Source of the DNA: CAIQPV01 sp963719855
GTDB lineage: Bacteria > Pseudomonadota > Gammaproteobacteria > Burkholderiales > Gallionellaceae
DNA: 64,000 nt
Direction: 5' to 3'
NCBI GenBank assembly: GCA_963719855.1
Contig: CAVRDK010000004.1
Span: forward strand, 124,001 to 188,000
The number at the start of each line of letters is the position of its first letter. The first letter of the stretch is position 1. Made by a program: the position numbers and the translations under genes. Shown here piece by piece: positions 1-7,124 of this stretch. The notes beneath the pieces are model-generated. The model ran no database searches. It was not told the DNA's origin and saw nothing but the letters and a program-made list of their open reading frames with translations.

Positions 1-35
1 TTTCCGCGCCTTTGCATGAGGCGTCTTGGATATAT

Positions 36-413
36 TTAATACCCGGTTTTTCTGCCCTCGATAACTGGTAACGCATCGTCGCTGATCAAAGCCCATATCA
101 CGCGAACGATGGTCTCTGACGCTATCACCGTGTGCCGGTTGTTTGCTGAAGTAAGTTTTTCCCTTAATTCTCTACGCACGCTTGGAAGACCAGTCAGTTC
201 AAAAATAACGTCTATTCGGTCGCCCAAGGCTACGATGTCATCAAGGCTTACTATCCTGAGGCCCGCTGCGATAGCTTGGGCTTTCCCCGGCGTGTCCATC
301 TGCTCTGCCGCATAGGAGAGGTTGATTCCGCCCCCTTTCTTGCGTAGCATTTCGCCCATAAAAGCCGATCCGATTCTTCCCAGACCGATGATGGCAATAT
401 TTTGTTTTTCCAT
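36..413 (-). CDS. Rossmann-fold NAD(P)-binding protein
   Basis: The 125-residue product begins with a Rossmann beta-alpha-beta turn: hydrophobic strand, then GLGRIG (GxGxxG) at about residues 10-15. Further on, DVIFELTG resembles the end of the nucleotide-binding domain of homoserine or aspartate dehydrogenases. No catalytic domain follows, so only the NAD(P)-binding half of such enzymes is seen and the substrate is unknown. The ATG at 413 is chosen because a strong AAGGGAGG ribosome site lies just upstream; the frame stays open to 542 but has no such signal there. It is transcribed in the same direction as rnpB, which lies upstream. It could be a sensor-like NAD-binding protein or a degenerate dehydrogenase. 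Confidence 0.6.
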   Translation of the reverse strand: MEKQNIAIIGLGRIGSAFMGEMLRKKGGGINLSYAAEQMDTPGKAQAIAAGLRIVSLDDIVALGDRIDVIFELTGLPSVRRELREKLTSANNRHTVIASETIVRVIWALISDDALPVIEGRKTGY

Positions 414-698
414 GCGTGCCTCCCTTGAGTTAATGAATAGCGTTGCGGTCTTCCCCGATCCATGCAATGCCCGCTTCGTCCGCAAGATAGTATAGGACGG
501 ATTTGTGTATAAGTGTAACCCAAGTGCAGATTTTGGCTGCAACTGGAATCGCTGGCGTTCTTGTCAGGGCGTTAGCATAGAAAATGCTGGCAAGTTTGTT
601 GCTGCAAGAAAATGCACGTCAAATACAATAACCAGCCGTAGCCCCTCCCTGTTAACCACATTTCATGTGAGGCGGGAAATGGCAATCAGATATTGGGT

Positions 699-1042
699 GA
701 AGCCAGCCGATAAGCCGGGTTCTGTCGTGGACAGTCATTCCTCTAGGCGTTTCGTTACCTGACGCTCAAGCAACCTACCCGCAAGCGACGCGAGCAACGT
801 CATAGCCTGCTTATTTGGTCTTGCTCCGAATGGAGTTTACCGTGCCGTCCGTGTTACCACGTCCGCGGTGGCTCTTACCCCGCCGTTTCACCCTCACCGT
901 TCCCTTGCGGGACTTAGGCAGTTTATTTTCTGTGGCACTGTTCATCACCTCACGGTGTCCGGCCATTAACCGGCATTCTGCTCTATGGAGCCCGGACTTT
1001 CCTCTCCGCATTTTCATGCGCAGCGACTGTCTGGCTGGCTTC
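699..1042 (-). ncRNA. rnpB: RNase P RNA (M1 RNA)
   Basis: This is the catalytic RNA of RNase P, which cuts the 5' leaders from tRNA precursors. On the minus strand it starts GAAGCCAGCCAGACAGTCGC, followed by the conserved GAGGAAAGTCCGGGCTCC block. It ends with the family's ACAGAACCCGGCTTATCGGC. The first ten bases (1033-1042) pair perfectly with the last ten (699-708), forming helix P1 and fixing both ends, for about 344 nt. A possible -10 box TAGACT lies 7 nt before the 5' end (1050-1055), but no good -35 is visible at the right distance. No clear terminator follows. Confidence 0.95.
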
Positions 1043-1160
1043 GCTGTGGAGTCTATCATGGGAATGCAACGAGCGTCCGGGAACCCAGACTTTGGCTTCG
1101 GCGTAACACGCTTCGCGTATTAGCCTACACCGCAACAAGCCCGCTAGCGCGGTCGTGTTG

Positions 1161-1203
1161 TCCTCCCCGCCCTTACGGGCGCGGCGACTGTCTAGCCAGC
1201 TTC
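1161..1203 (-). pseudogene. partial second 5' end of RNase P RNA
   Basis: About 160 nt upstream of rnpB, the same strand carries GAAGCTGGCTAGACAGTCGC, then a G/C hairpin and GGGGAGGA. This is the P1/P2/P3 start of a betaproteobacterial rnpB, differing from the intact copy at several P1 bases. Similarity stops after GGAGGA, where the intact gene continues with AAGTCCGGGCT. It cannot pair in P1 with the intact 3' end, so it looks like a remnant of another rnpB allele rather than a simple recent duplication. Confidence 0.7.
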
Positions 1204-1210
1204 GGGACGG

Positions 1211-1239
1211 AGTTTAACACGGGGAAAATTGGGTGTCGG
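1211..1239 (-). promoter_or_regulatory. sigma-70-like promoter before the rnpB fragment
   Basis: On the minus strand CCGACA (1234-1239) and TAAACT (1211-1216) are separated by 17 nt, and TAAACT ends 7 nt before the GAAGC start of the partial rnpB. The intact rnpB has the same arrangement (TAGACT, 7 nt, GAAGC) but without a convincing -35. This upstream promoter may therefore still drive rnpB. Assigned from pattern only. Confidence 0.45.
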
Positions 1240-1313
1240 CCTGCTATGAAAATTCCGCTCCCAATACAACCCTGTCACCATGTAGGCTCATTAGCTGAAA
1301 TGGGGTTAGCAAT

Positions 1314-2954
1314 TTAATTGCCGACGCGCTGATATAATCGGAAGCGCTCGTTCTTGTCGCTGGATCGCCCGCCTTCCCATATTTTCTTCCATGCGTTTTC
1401 GTTTTCCATCGGCCCGGACGCTGGTCCGCTTTGCACCAGCAGCAAGTCGCAAGCATCGCGTGCATGACGGCGCGGAGTGATATTGCCAAAGTATTGCAGC
1501 ATGGCAAGTTGCGTATCGCCTACATTCCGGCTTGCCATACAACCGTACTGAGCGGGCAGTGCGTGCTTGAGGGATGCGACCATGCTACGGTAGCTCTTGC
1601 CGCTATCCAGCCAAGGCAGCCATAGGGTCATCGCCAGCAGCCAAATCAGAGTGACGCCCGCCGCCCAGTTGATGATGGCGCGGCGCATGGAGCGCCCTAC
1701 GCGCCATACCAGCACCAACCACAGCACAGTGGCGGCCAGCGCAATCCAGAACGAGGGAGTGTTGACCGCCGGTTCAAAGCCGGGCTGGTACTCTTTCAGT
1801 AACCGCGTAATCTTGGCGTGGTTGTCCAGCAGCAGCCCGGCCCAGCCCCACCACATCAGGATGGAGAGCAGGCCAAAGGTCATGATGCCGAACCAGTCCA
1901 GCGCATTGGCTGCACCGCGCCGCAACGTGGTGAGTGCGGCCGTGGCTAGCAAGGTGAGCGGCAACAGCATGGGCAATGCAAAGATGTCCTTGATGTTGGG
2001 CACCAAGCTCAAGGTGATGAGCATGACGAGGAAGCTGGTCAGCGGCAACTGAAATTCGATCGTGTGCCAGACTTTTTTGCGCGCTTGCCACACCGCCCAT
2101 GCGGCCAGTGGCAGGGCGGGCCAGGCGAACCATGGCAGGATACTCACGTAATAAAACACTTCTTCGTAGTGGCCGCCGCGCGCAAAATCGAACCAGCGTC
2201 CGATGTTGTGTGTCCACGCCCATTCCATGAACAGTTGTGGCGAGCGCAGGTACAACAGAACGGGCCAGATGATGAGCCACGGCAAAGCACTGAGTGAGGC
2301 AATGCCCAGGCTGTTGAAGAAGGGCCGTACACGCCAGTTACGGAAGACCAGCATCGCGGCGCTGATAAGCAGGAACAGCATGGGCGCAATGAAGCCTTTG
2401 GCCATGAAGCCGATACCCACGCCAGTGCCGATGAGGATGCCTGCGCGCAAAGGGCGGCGCAGACTCAGGGTAAAACCGTATTGCATCACTGCGCAACCAG
2501 TGAGCAAGGCTAGGTCAGTGATGAGTTGATGCGCGCTCACCAACATGCCTAGACAACCAATCAGGATAAGTGCCGCCGCCCAGCCGCGCCCGCTACCGAA
2601 CAATTCGCGCCCGGCCAGCCCGGTAAACAGCAGCGTAAGTGCGGTATAAAAACCACTGGCCAAACGTGCACCGTTATGCAGCGCAAACATGGGAGAAAAC
2701 AACTTGGCGAACACTGCTGCCGTCATGTAGAACAGCGGCGGCTTGTCCATATACGGTTCACCTGCGAGCGTGGGAACCAGCCAATCGCCGCTTTGCAGGA
2801 TGTGATACACCAATCCGAAACTATGCGCGTCTTCCGGCTTCCATGGATCATGCCCGACCAGCCCAGTGAGTACCCACACCGCACACAGCAGCGCAAGGAA
2901 CAGCGCCTTGGTCTGTGTGATATGGTGCTCGTGGTCTGGCGGATAAGGGAACAT
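1314..2954 (-). CDS. family 39 glycosyltransferase (ArnT/PMT-like)
   Basis: A 546-residue integral membrane protein with about a dozen hydrophobic segments. Its N-terminus has GHDPWKPEDA near residues 34-43, the acidic periplasmic-loop motif of GT-C enzymes of the ArnT/PMT type, followed by YMDKPPLFY near 68-76, also typical of the family. Such enzymes move a sugar from a polyprenyl-phosphate carrier onto lipid A or another acceptor on the periplasmic side. The acceptor here cannot be told from sequence. It lies downstream of rpmE on the same strand but behind a strong terminator, so it is probably transcribed separately. Confidence 0.85.
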   Translation of the reverse strand: MFPYPPDHEHHITQTKALFLALLCAVWVLTGLVGHDPWKPEDAHSFGLVYHILQSGDWLVPTLAGEPYMDKPPLFYMTAAVFAKLFSPMFALHNGARLASGFYTALTLLFTGLAGRELFGSGRGWAAALILIGCLGMLVSAHQLITDLALLTGCAVMQYGFTLSLRRPLRAGILIGTGVGIGFMAKGFIAPMLFLLISAAMLVFRNWRVRPFFNSLGIASLSALPWLIIWPVLLYLRSPQLFMEWAWTHNIGRWFDFARGGHYEEVFYYVSILPWFAWPALPLAAWAVWQARKKVWHTIEFQLPLTSFLVMLITLSLVPNIKDIFALPMLLPLTLLATAALTTLRRGAANALDWFGIMTFGLLSILMWWGWAGLLLDNHAKITRLLKEYQPGFEPAVNTPSFWIALAATVLWLVLVWRVGRSMRRAIINWAAGVTLIWLLAMTLWLPWLDSGKSYRSMVASLKHALPAQYGCMASRNVGDTQLAMLQYFGNITPRRHARDACDLLLVQSGPASGPMENENAWKKIWEGGRSSDKNERFRLYQRVGN

Positions 2955-3018
2955 AGGGCGCTATTCTACAGGGTGCCTATAAAAATTCAGAGTCCGCCCA
3001 AATGCAAGGCAGCGTCAA

Positions 3019-3048
3019 AAACAAAAAAGGCAGCGTACGCTGCCTTTC
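3019..3048 (-). terminator. rho-independent terminator after rpmE
   Basis: A perfect palindrome AGGCAGCGT / ACGCTGCCT at 3028-3045 is followed, reading the minus strand, by TTTTTTGTTTTT. It lies 28 nt past the rpmE stop. Confidence 0.9.
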
Positions 3049-3072
3049 AGTTATAGCCTGTTGCGAGAACCA

Positions 3073-3294
3073 TCAGGCGGCAGCTTTTGCACCGGACTTG
3101 CCGTATTTCTGGTTAAACTTCTCGATGCGGCCAGCGGTATCCACAATTTTCTGCGTGCCTGTGTAGAACGGATGGCATTCAGAACAAACTTCCACATGCA
3201 GCGGCTTGCCCAATGTGGACTTGGTCTTGAACGTGTTGCCGCAGCTGCAATTCACGGCGATTTCTTCATACTTCGGATGGATGTCGGCTTTCAT
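3073..3294 (-). CDS. rpmE: 50S ribosomal protein L31 (zinc type)
   Basis: A 73-residue protein beginning MKADIHPKYEEI, the normal start of bacterial L31, a component of the large ribosomal subunit near the central protuberance. Cysteines at 16, 18, 37 and 40 make the zinc-binding (C+) form, the one traded for a Cys-less paralogue in zinc starvation; no such paralogue is in the window. An AGGAA site precedes the ATG, and a strong terminator follows the stop. Length matches the family. Confidence 0.97.
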   Translation of the reverse strand: MKADIHPKYEEIAVNCSCGNTFKTKSTLGKPLHVEVCSECHPFYTGTQKIVDTAGRIEKFNQKYGKSGAKAAA

Positions 3295-3407
3295 TTTTCT
3301 TCCTAGCTAAAGTTGGGCGCGGCGGTTGTACGCGCACGGAATTACGGAATAAGGGCGCGGATTATCCATGAAAAGGGGGGGCTGTGCAACTTTAAGGCAG
3401 TTCGCCT

Positions 3408-4766
3408 TTATTTCCCGCCATATTGCTGCATCAATTTGATCATTGCCGACGCCTTGTCCAGCGTCTCCTGATACTCCGCCGCCGCGTCGGAATCCGCCAC
3501 GATGCCGCCGCCTGCCCAGCAACGAATCTCGTTGTCGGAATAGACCAGCGTGCGGATGACGATGTTGCTGTCCATGTTACCGTCGAAACCGACATAGCCT
3601 ATTGCGCCGCAGTAAATGCCGCGACGGCTCGGTTCAAGCTGCTCGATGATTTGCATAGCGCGCTGTTTGGGCGCTCCGGTGACGGAGCCGCCGGGAAAGC
3701 AGTCGCGCAGCACGTGCAGCGCATCGCGACCTTCGGCCAGCTTGCCTTCCACCGCACTGACCAGATGATGCACGTTGGTGAAGCTTTCCACTTCAAATAA
3801 TTTCGGCACGCGCACCGATCCCGGCGTGCAGCTTTTGCCGAGATCGTTGCGCAGTAAATCCACGATCATCAAGTTTTCCGCGCGGTCTTTGGGGTGGTTG
3901 CGCAACTCTTCGGCAAGCCGCCTATCCTGTTGCGCATCGCTGCTGCGCGGGCGGGTGCCTTTGATCGGTTTGGTTTTCACGCTGCCGTTTTGCACGCGCA
4001 GAAAGCATTCCGGCGAAGCGCATAGAATCTGGGCCTGCGGCAGGTTGAGAAAGGCAGAATACGGCGCGGAACTCAGGCCGCGCAGCGTGAGATAAGCGCC
4101 AAAGGCATCGCCCGATGCGGCGGCACTGAAGCGTTGCGCGAGATTGACCTGATAGCAATCGCCTGCCTGCAAATAGTCTTGCACGACATGGAACGCGGCT
4201 TCATATTCTGCACGCGTAAAATTGGAGGTGATGCGACCCTGCACGCTAAAAGTATCAGCGGGTAATTTACCTGCTCGCCGCAAGCGCTCAAGAATTTCCG
4301 GCAACAGAATTTTCGTTTCGGCAAACCGCTGTTGCGAAACAAGCTGGGCAGTTTTTTCTTGATGGTCGAGCACGATAGTCCAGTCGTAGATGCCGATGGA
4401 CATGTCTGGCAAATCTGCTGAAGATTGCGCCTGTGCGGGCAGCGCCTTCATGCTTCGGACTAGATCGTAACTCCAGTAGCCCAATGCGCCGCCAGAGAAC
4501 GGGATGCCTGGCACGGAAGCGTCTGGCTCGCCCAATTGCTGACGCAGCAGCGTAAATGGGTCATCGCTTGAGCGCAGCACTCCGGCTGCGTCGGTAATTT
4601 CTGTTTCAACACCGTGCGTGACCAGTGTTGTCATCGGCTGTGCGCAAAGAATGTCGTAGCGCCCCAGCCCTGCACTATCCAGCCATACGGCCCAAGGCAG
4701 GTCGGCGATGGCCGCATAAAAGGCAGCGGCATCGGCTGTATAAGGAAGAGAAGCGCTATAAAACAT
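3408..4766 (-). CDS. pabB: aminodeoxychorismate synthase component I
   Basis: Converts chorismate with glutamine-derived ammonia to 4-amino-4-deoxychorismate, for folate. The chorismate-binding C-terminal half has the PIKGTRPR motif, whose lysine distinguishes PabB from anthranilate synthase (TrpE at 7125 has PIAGT). It also has AENLMIVDLLRNDLG and PGGSVTGAPK. The ATG at 4766 gives 452 residues, close to the usual length; a TTG at 4793 in the same frame is the alternative start. No Shine-Dalgarno is obvious for either. No pabC partner is adjacent; the amidotransferase may be TrpG-like and shared. Confidence 0.92.
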   Translation of the reverse strand: MFYSASLPYTADAAAFYAAIADLPWAVWLDSAGLGRYDILCAQPMTTLVTHGVETEITDAAGVLRSSDDPFTLLRQQLGEPDASVPGIPFSGGALGYWSYDLVRSMKALPAQAQSSADLPDMSIGIYDWTIVLDHQEKTAQLVSQQRFAETKILLPEILERLRRAGKLPADTFSVQGRITSNFTRAEYEAAFHVVQDYLQAGDCYQVNLAQRFSAAASGDAFGAYLTLRGLSSAPYSAFLNLPQAQILCASPECFLRVQNGSVKTKPIKGTRPRSSDAQQDRRLAEELRNHPKDRAENLMIVDLLRNDLGKSCTPGSVRVPKLFEVESFTNVHHLVSAVEGKLAEGRDALHVLRDCFPGGSVTGAPKQRAMQIIEQLEPSRRGIYCGAIGYVGFDGNMDSNIVIRTLVYSDNEIRCWAGGGIVADSDAAAEYQETLDKASAMIKLMQQYGGK

Positions 4767-4837
4767 CAATATTAAAATTCGGCTAACGGGCAAATATGCC
4801 CGCCTATGGTTAATGATACTCGCTATGCCCGTTTCCC

Positions 4838-5058
4838 TGATGGAACTACTGCCATTCTACTAAGCAATCTAAAAATGATTGCTAAGGGAGCAAGAAATTA
4901 CAAACATACCAATATATTCCGCATCACCGTGGGAGCGGCTTCAGCCGCGATGTATTTGAGTTTCGCGGCTGAAGCCGCTCCCACAACAACGCCTACGATT
5001 CGTCCGGCTTTTTATAAACGGTATTTTTGTAATTGCCATCTCCCTAAGTAGCTGGTTA
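4838..5058. repeat. degenerate hairpin mini-element (copy 1) holding a REP
   Basis: Left part GATGGAACTACTGCCATTCT (4838-4857) and right part AAGTAGCTGGTTAT (5045-5058) match the ends of the mini-element seen intact at 5971-6030. Between them lie inner inverted arms (GCAAGAAATTACAAACATACC-like at about 4890-4910, GGTATTTTTGTAATTGCC at about 5020-5037) and a REP at 4929-4984. It is flanked on the left by CCCT like other copies. This fills most of the 400-nt gap between pabB and rpe. Confidence 0.6.
4929..4984. repeat. REP-type palindrome
   Basis: GTGGGAGCGGCTTCAGCCGC and its inverted copy GCGGCTGAAGCCGCTCCCAC enclose a short loop, making a 22-bp perfect stem. This is a common REP-like palindrome of proteobacteria; related copies lie at 6814-6922 and 51261-51316. 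It could act as an mRNA end-stabiliser or terminator between pabB and rpe, which is not shown by the sequence. Confidence 0.9.
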
Positions 5059-5170
5059 TCACCCCTGCCCTCTGAATGGGACAACCAACTGCGGCAAATG
5101 CCGAATTAATCCATAAACAAGTTTAGGGTAGAATGTGCGTCTTGATTTCAGACTTGTTAGGGCCAAATCC

Positions 5171-5857
5171 ATGTATATGATCGCACCCAGTATTCTTTCC
5201 GCCAACTTCGCCAAGCTGGGCGAGGAAGTTGACAACGTGCTCGCCTCCGGCGCAGACATTGTGCACTTCGATGTGATGGACAACCATTACGTGCCGAACC
5301 TGACCATCGGCCCCCTGCTGTGCGAAGCACTGCGCAAGCACGGCGTGACCGCGCCGATAGATGTGCATCTGATGGTCAAGCCGGTGGATCGCATTATTCC
5401 GGACTTCGCCAAGGCGGGAGCCACCTACATCACCTTTCACCCGGAAGCGTCCGAGCACATCGACCGAACCATCGGCCTGATTAAGGAAAATGGTTGCAAG
5501 GCCGGACTGGTACTCAACCCTGCCACGCCGCTGGATGTGCTGGAATACACCTTGCCCAAGCTGGACATGGTGCTGCTGATGTCGGTTAACCCCGGTTTCG
5601 GCGGACAGAAGTTCATTCCTTACGTTCTGGACAAGGCGCGCAAGGTGCGCAAGATGATCGACGCGGGAGGTTACAACTGCCGTCTGGAGATTGACGGTGG
5701 CGTCAGCCCGGCCAACATCAAGGAAGTGGCCGAAGCAGGCGTGGATACGTTCGTTGCCGGTTCCGCTGTATTCGGCAAGCGCAACGAGCAAGACAAGAAC
5801 CGCTACGATACTATCATCGGTGAACTGCGCGCGGAGTTGGCCAAAGTTAAAAAATAA
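5171..5857 (+). CDS. rpe: ribulose-phosphate 3-epimerase
   Basis: Interconverts ribulose 5-phosphate and xylulose 5-phosphate in the pentose phosphate and Calvin cycles. The 228-residue TIM barrel starts IAPSILSANF, and has the metal ligands expected of the family: H32 and D34 in VHFDVMD, H66 in DVHLMV and D175 in LEIDGG. The phosphate-binding loop NPGFGGQKF is at about 140-148. The ATG at 5171 fits the family start; an upstream extension in frame has no support. It probably leads into gph, as often in proteobacteria (rpe-gph-trpE), though here the genes are separated by repeats. Confidence 0.96.
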   Translation: MYMIAPSILSANFAKLGEEVDNVLASGADIVHFDVMDNHYVPNLTIGPLLCEALRKHGVTAPIDVHLMVKPVDRIIPDFAKAGATYITFHPEASEHIDRTIGLIKENGCKAGLVLNPATPLDVLEYTLPKLDMVLLMSVNPGFGGQKFIPYVLDKARKVRKMIDAGGYNCRLEIDGGVSPANIKEVAEAGVDTFVAGSAVFGKRNEQDKNRYDTIIGELRAELAKVKK

Positions 5858-5864
5858 CAAATCT

Positions 5865-6054
5865 TCACCACAGAGACACAGAGAACGTCAAAACTAAACT
5901 GGAGAAACGCCTAATGCGCTTGGCATTCACGAAATCCAGAATATTTTTGTTGGGGTGTTTGGTTTTCTCTGATGAAACTACTAGCCATTCGACTAAGGCT
6001 GGCAACAGCGCCAGCCAAGTCGCTGGTTATGTGCCTCTGTGTCTCTGTGGTGGA
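5865..6054. repeat. long inverted repeat between rpe and gph
   Basis: CACCACAGAGACACAGAG (5866-5883) and its inverse CTCTGTGTCTCTGTGGTG (about 6035-6052) bound a 190-bp segment with no gene. The right arm ends 9 nt before the gph start codon. A mini-element (5971-6030) sits inside the right arm; without it the arm reads on as TTCTCTGTGCCTCTGTGTCT, a longer CTCTGTG-type repeat. A MITE-like origin is possible, but no transposase or target duplication is seen. Confidence 0.8.
5971..6030 (+). mobile_element. hairpin mini-element, copy 2
   Basis: Starts GATGAAACTACTAGCCATTC and ends CAAGTCGCTGGTTAT. The two halves (TAGCCATTCGACTAAGGCTGGC and its near-inverse GCCAGCCAAGTCGCTGGTTA) fold into an imperfect hairpin. 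It lies immediately 3' of CTCT. Removing these 60 nt joins the two parts of the surrounding CTCTGTG repeat without a gap or duplicated target. Confidence 0.75.
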
Positions 6055-6062
6055 TTTTGATT

Positions 6063-6740
6063 ATGAATTTTCCTATTCCAATACAAGCGATCCTTGTCGA
6101 CCTCGACGGCACGCTGCTGCATAGCGCACCGGAACTGGCGGAAGCGGCTAACCGCATGTTGCGCGATATGGATTATCCCGCTGCGTCGCAAGACCTGCTG
6201 ATGAGCTACATCGGCAATGGCATCAGTTGGCTGGTGAAGCGCGCGCTGACCGGCGACATGCACGCCGAACCGGACGCCGTGCTGTATGAAAAAGCATTGC
6301 CGCTATTCGAGAAGCATTACACCGGGTTGCTGTTGAACAGTAAGCTCTACGACGGCGTGAGCGCAGGTCTGGACGCCATGAAAGCCGCAGGTTTTCGCTT
6401 GGGCTGCATTACTAATAAAGCGGCACGCTACACCGGGCCGTTGCTGAAAGGCGTTGGGCTGGCGGATTATTTCGAGATCGTGCTGTCCGGCGATTCGCTG
6501 CCGGAAAAGAAACCGCATCCCATGCCGCTGCTGCACGCCGCAAAATTTTTCGGTGTGCCGGTAGCGCGAGTGCTATTGATCGGTGATTCGCTCAATGATG
6601 CCCTCGCGGCGCGTGCGGCGGGCTGCCCGATATTTTGCGTGCCTTACGGTTATAATCACGGCAAACCGGTGGGCGATCTGGATGTGGATGCGGTGATCGC
6701 TGACCTGCCCGCTGCTTTGCAATTAATTGAACGAGCTTAG
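6063..6740 (+). CDS. gph: phosphoglycolate phosphatase
   Basis: HAD-family phosphatase that clears 2-phosphoglycolate, made by Rubisco oxygenation or DNA repair. The 225-residue product has the nucleophile motif LVDLDGTLLHS (D13, D15), the Ser/Thr motif CITNKAA and the acid motif VLLIGDSLNDALAARAAGC. This is the usual length and cap type. The ATG at 6063 is taken because the upstream frame runs into the inverted repeat. Position between rpe and trpE is the conserved proteobacterial order; a Calvin-cycle role would suit an autotroph but is inference. Confidence 0.92.
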   Translation: MNFPIPIQAILVDLDGTLLHSAPELAEAANRMLRDMDYPAASQDLLMSYIGNGISWLVKRALTGDMHAEPDAVLYEKALPLFEKHYTGLLLNSKLYDGVSAGLDAMKAAGFRLGCITNKAARYTGPLLKGVGLADYFEIVLSGDSLPEKKPHPMPLLHAAKFFGVPVARVLLIGDSLNDALAARAAGCPIFCVPYGYNHGKPVGDLDVDAVIADLPAALQLIERA

Positions 6741-6756
6741 CAAGTAAATCTACTTT

Positions 6757-6813
6757 GATGAAACTACTAGCCATCTGACTAAGCTGCAAAAATCGCAGCA
6801 AGTCATTGGTTAT
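6757..6813 (+). mobile_element. hairpin mini-element, copy 3
   Basis: GATGAAACTACTAGCCATCT at the left and CAAGTCATTGGTTAT at the right, with the core TAAGCTGC / GCAGCAAG pairing. It lies 3' of CTTT and directly abuts a REP that begins at 6814. On excision, TCTACTTT joins GTGGGAG, which extends the REP's left arm to match TCTACTGTGGGAG, the inverse of its right flank. Confidence 0.75.
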
Positions 6814-6922
6814 GTGGGAGCGGCCTCCCGGCCGCGAGTGTCAACTCCACATTCAGCCTGCTGAATAGTGGATTGCCTGACTTTGTTATAAGTTTTTTCG
6901 CGGCCGGGAGGCCGCTCCCACA
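6814..6922. repeat. REP-type palindrome with long loop
   Basis: GTGGGAGCGGCCTCCCGGCC (6814-6833) and its inverse GGCCGGGAGGCCGCTCCCAC (6902-6921) enclose a 60-nt AT-rich loop. Same family as 4929-4984 with a different inner stem (CCTCCCGG instead of CTTCAG). Lies between gph and trpE. Confidence 0.9.
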
Positions 6923-7014
6923 GTAGAATACTTTTAAATGGAAATTTGGAATGACACATAATAACCTCAACCTCTGGAGAAAACCCGCAAGCTGGCGATG
7001 GCGTTAAAGCGTCT

Positions 7015-7104
7015 GTAGGTTGGGTTAGCGTTGTTTGCGTAACCCAACGTATGTTGTTGCTATGCGATGTTGGGTTACGCGATAAAGCCGCTAACCCAAC
7101 CTAC
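7015..7104. repeat. nested inverted repeat before trpE
   Basis: GTAGGTTGGGTTAGCG (7015-7030) pairs with CGCTAACCCAACCTAC (7089-7104). Inside, GCGTAACCCAAC (7037-7048) pairs with GTTGGGTTACGC (7069-7080). It ends 20 nt before the trpE ATG, so it will be in the trpE leader. It is a dispersed-repeat type of sequence rather than a trp attenuator: no Trp-rich leader peptide is seen. Confidence 0.8.
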
Positions 7105-7124
7105 AAAAACAGAGAGGTTTCTTT

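Noticed and set aside
5123..5860. Long minus-strand open frame of 245 codons
   Set aside because: It mirrors rpe, which has full family motifs; the antisense frame shows no recognisable domain.
7015..7104. Possible trp attenuator before trpE
   Set aside because: No tryptophan codons in a leader frame and no U-run; it is a dispersed repeat.
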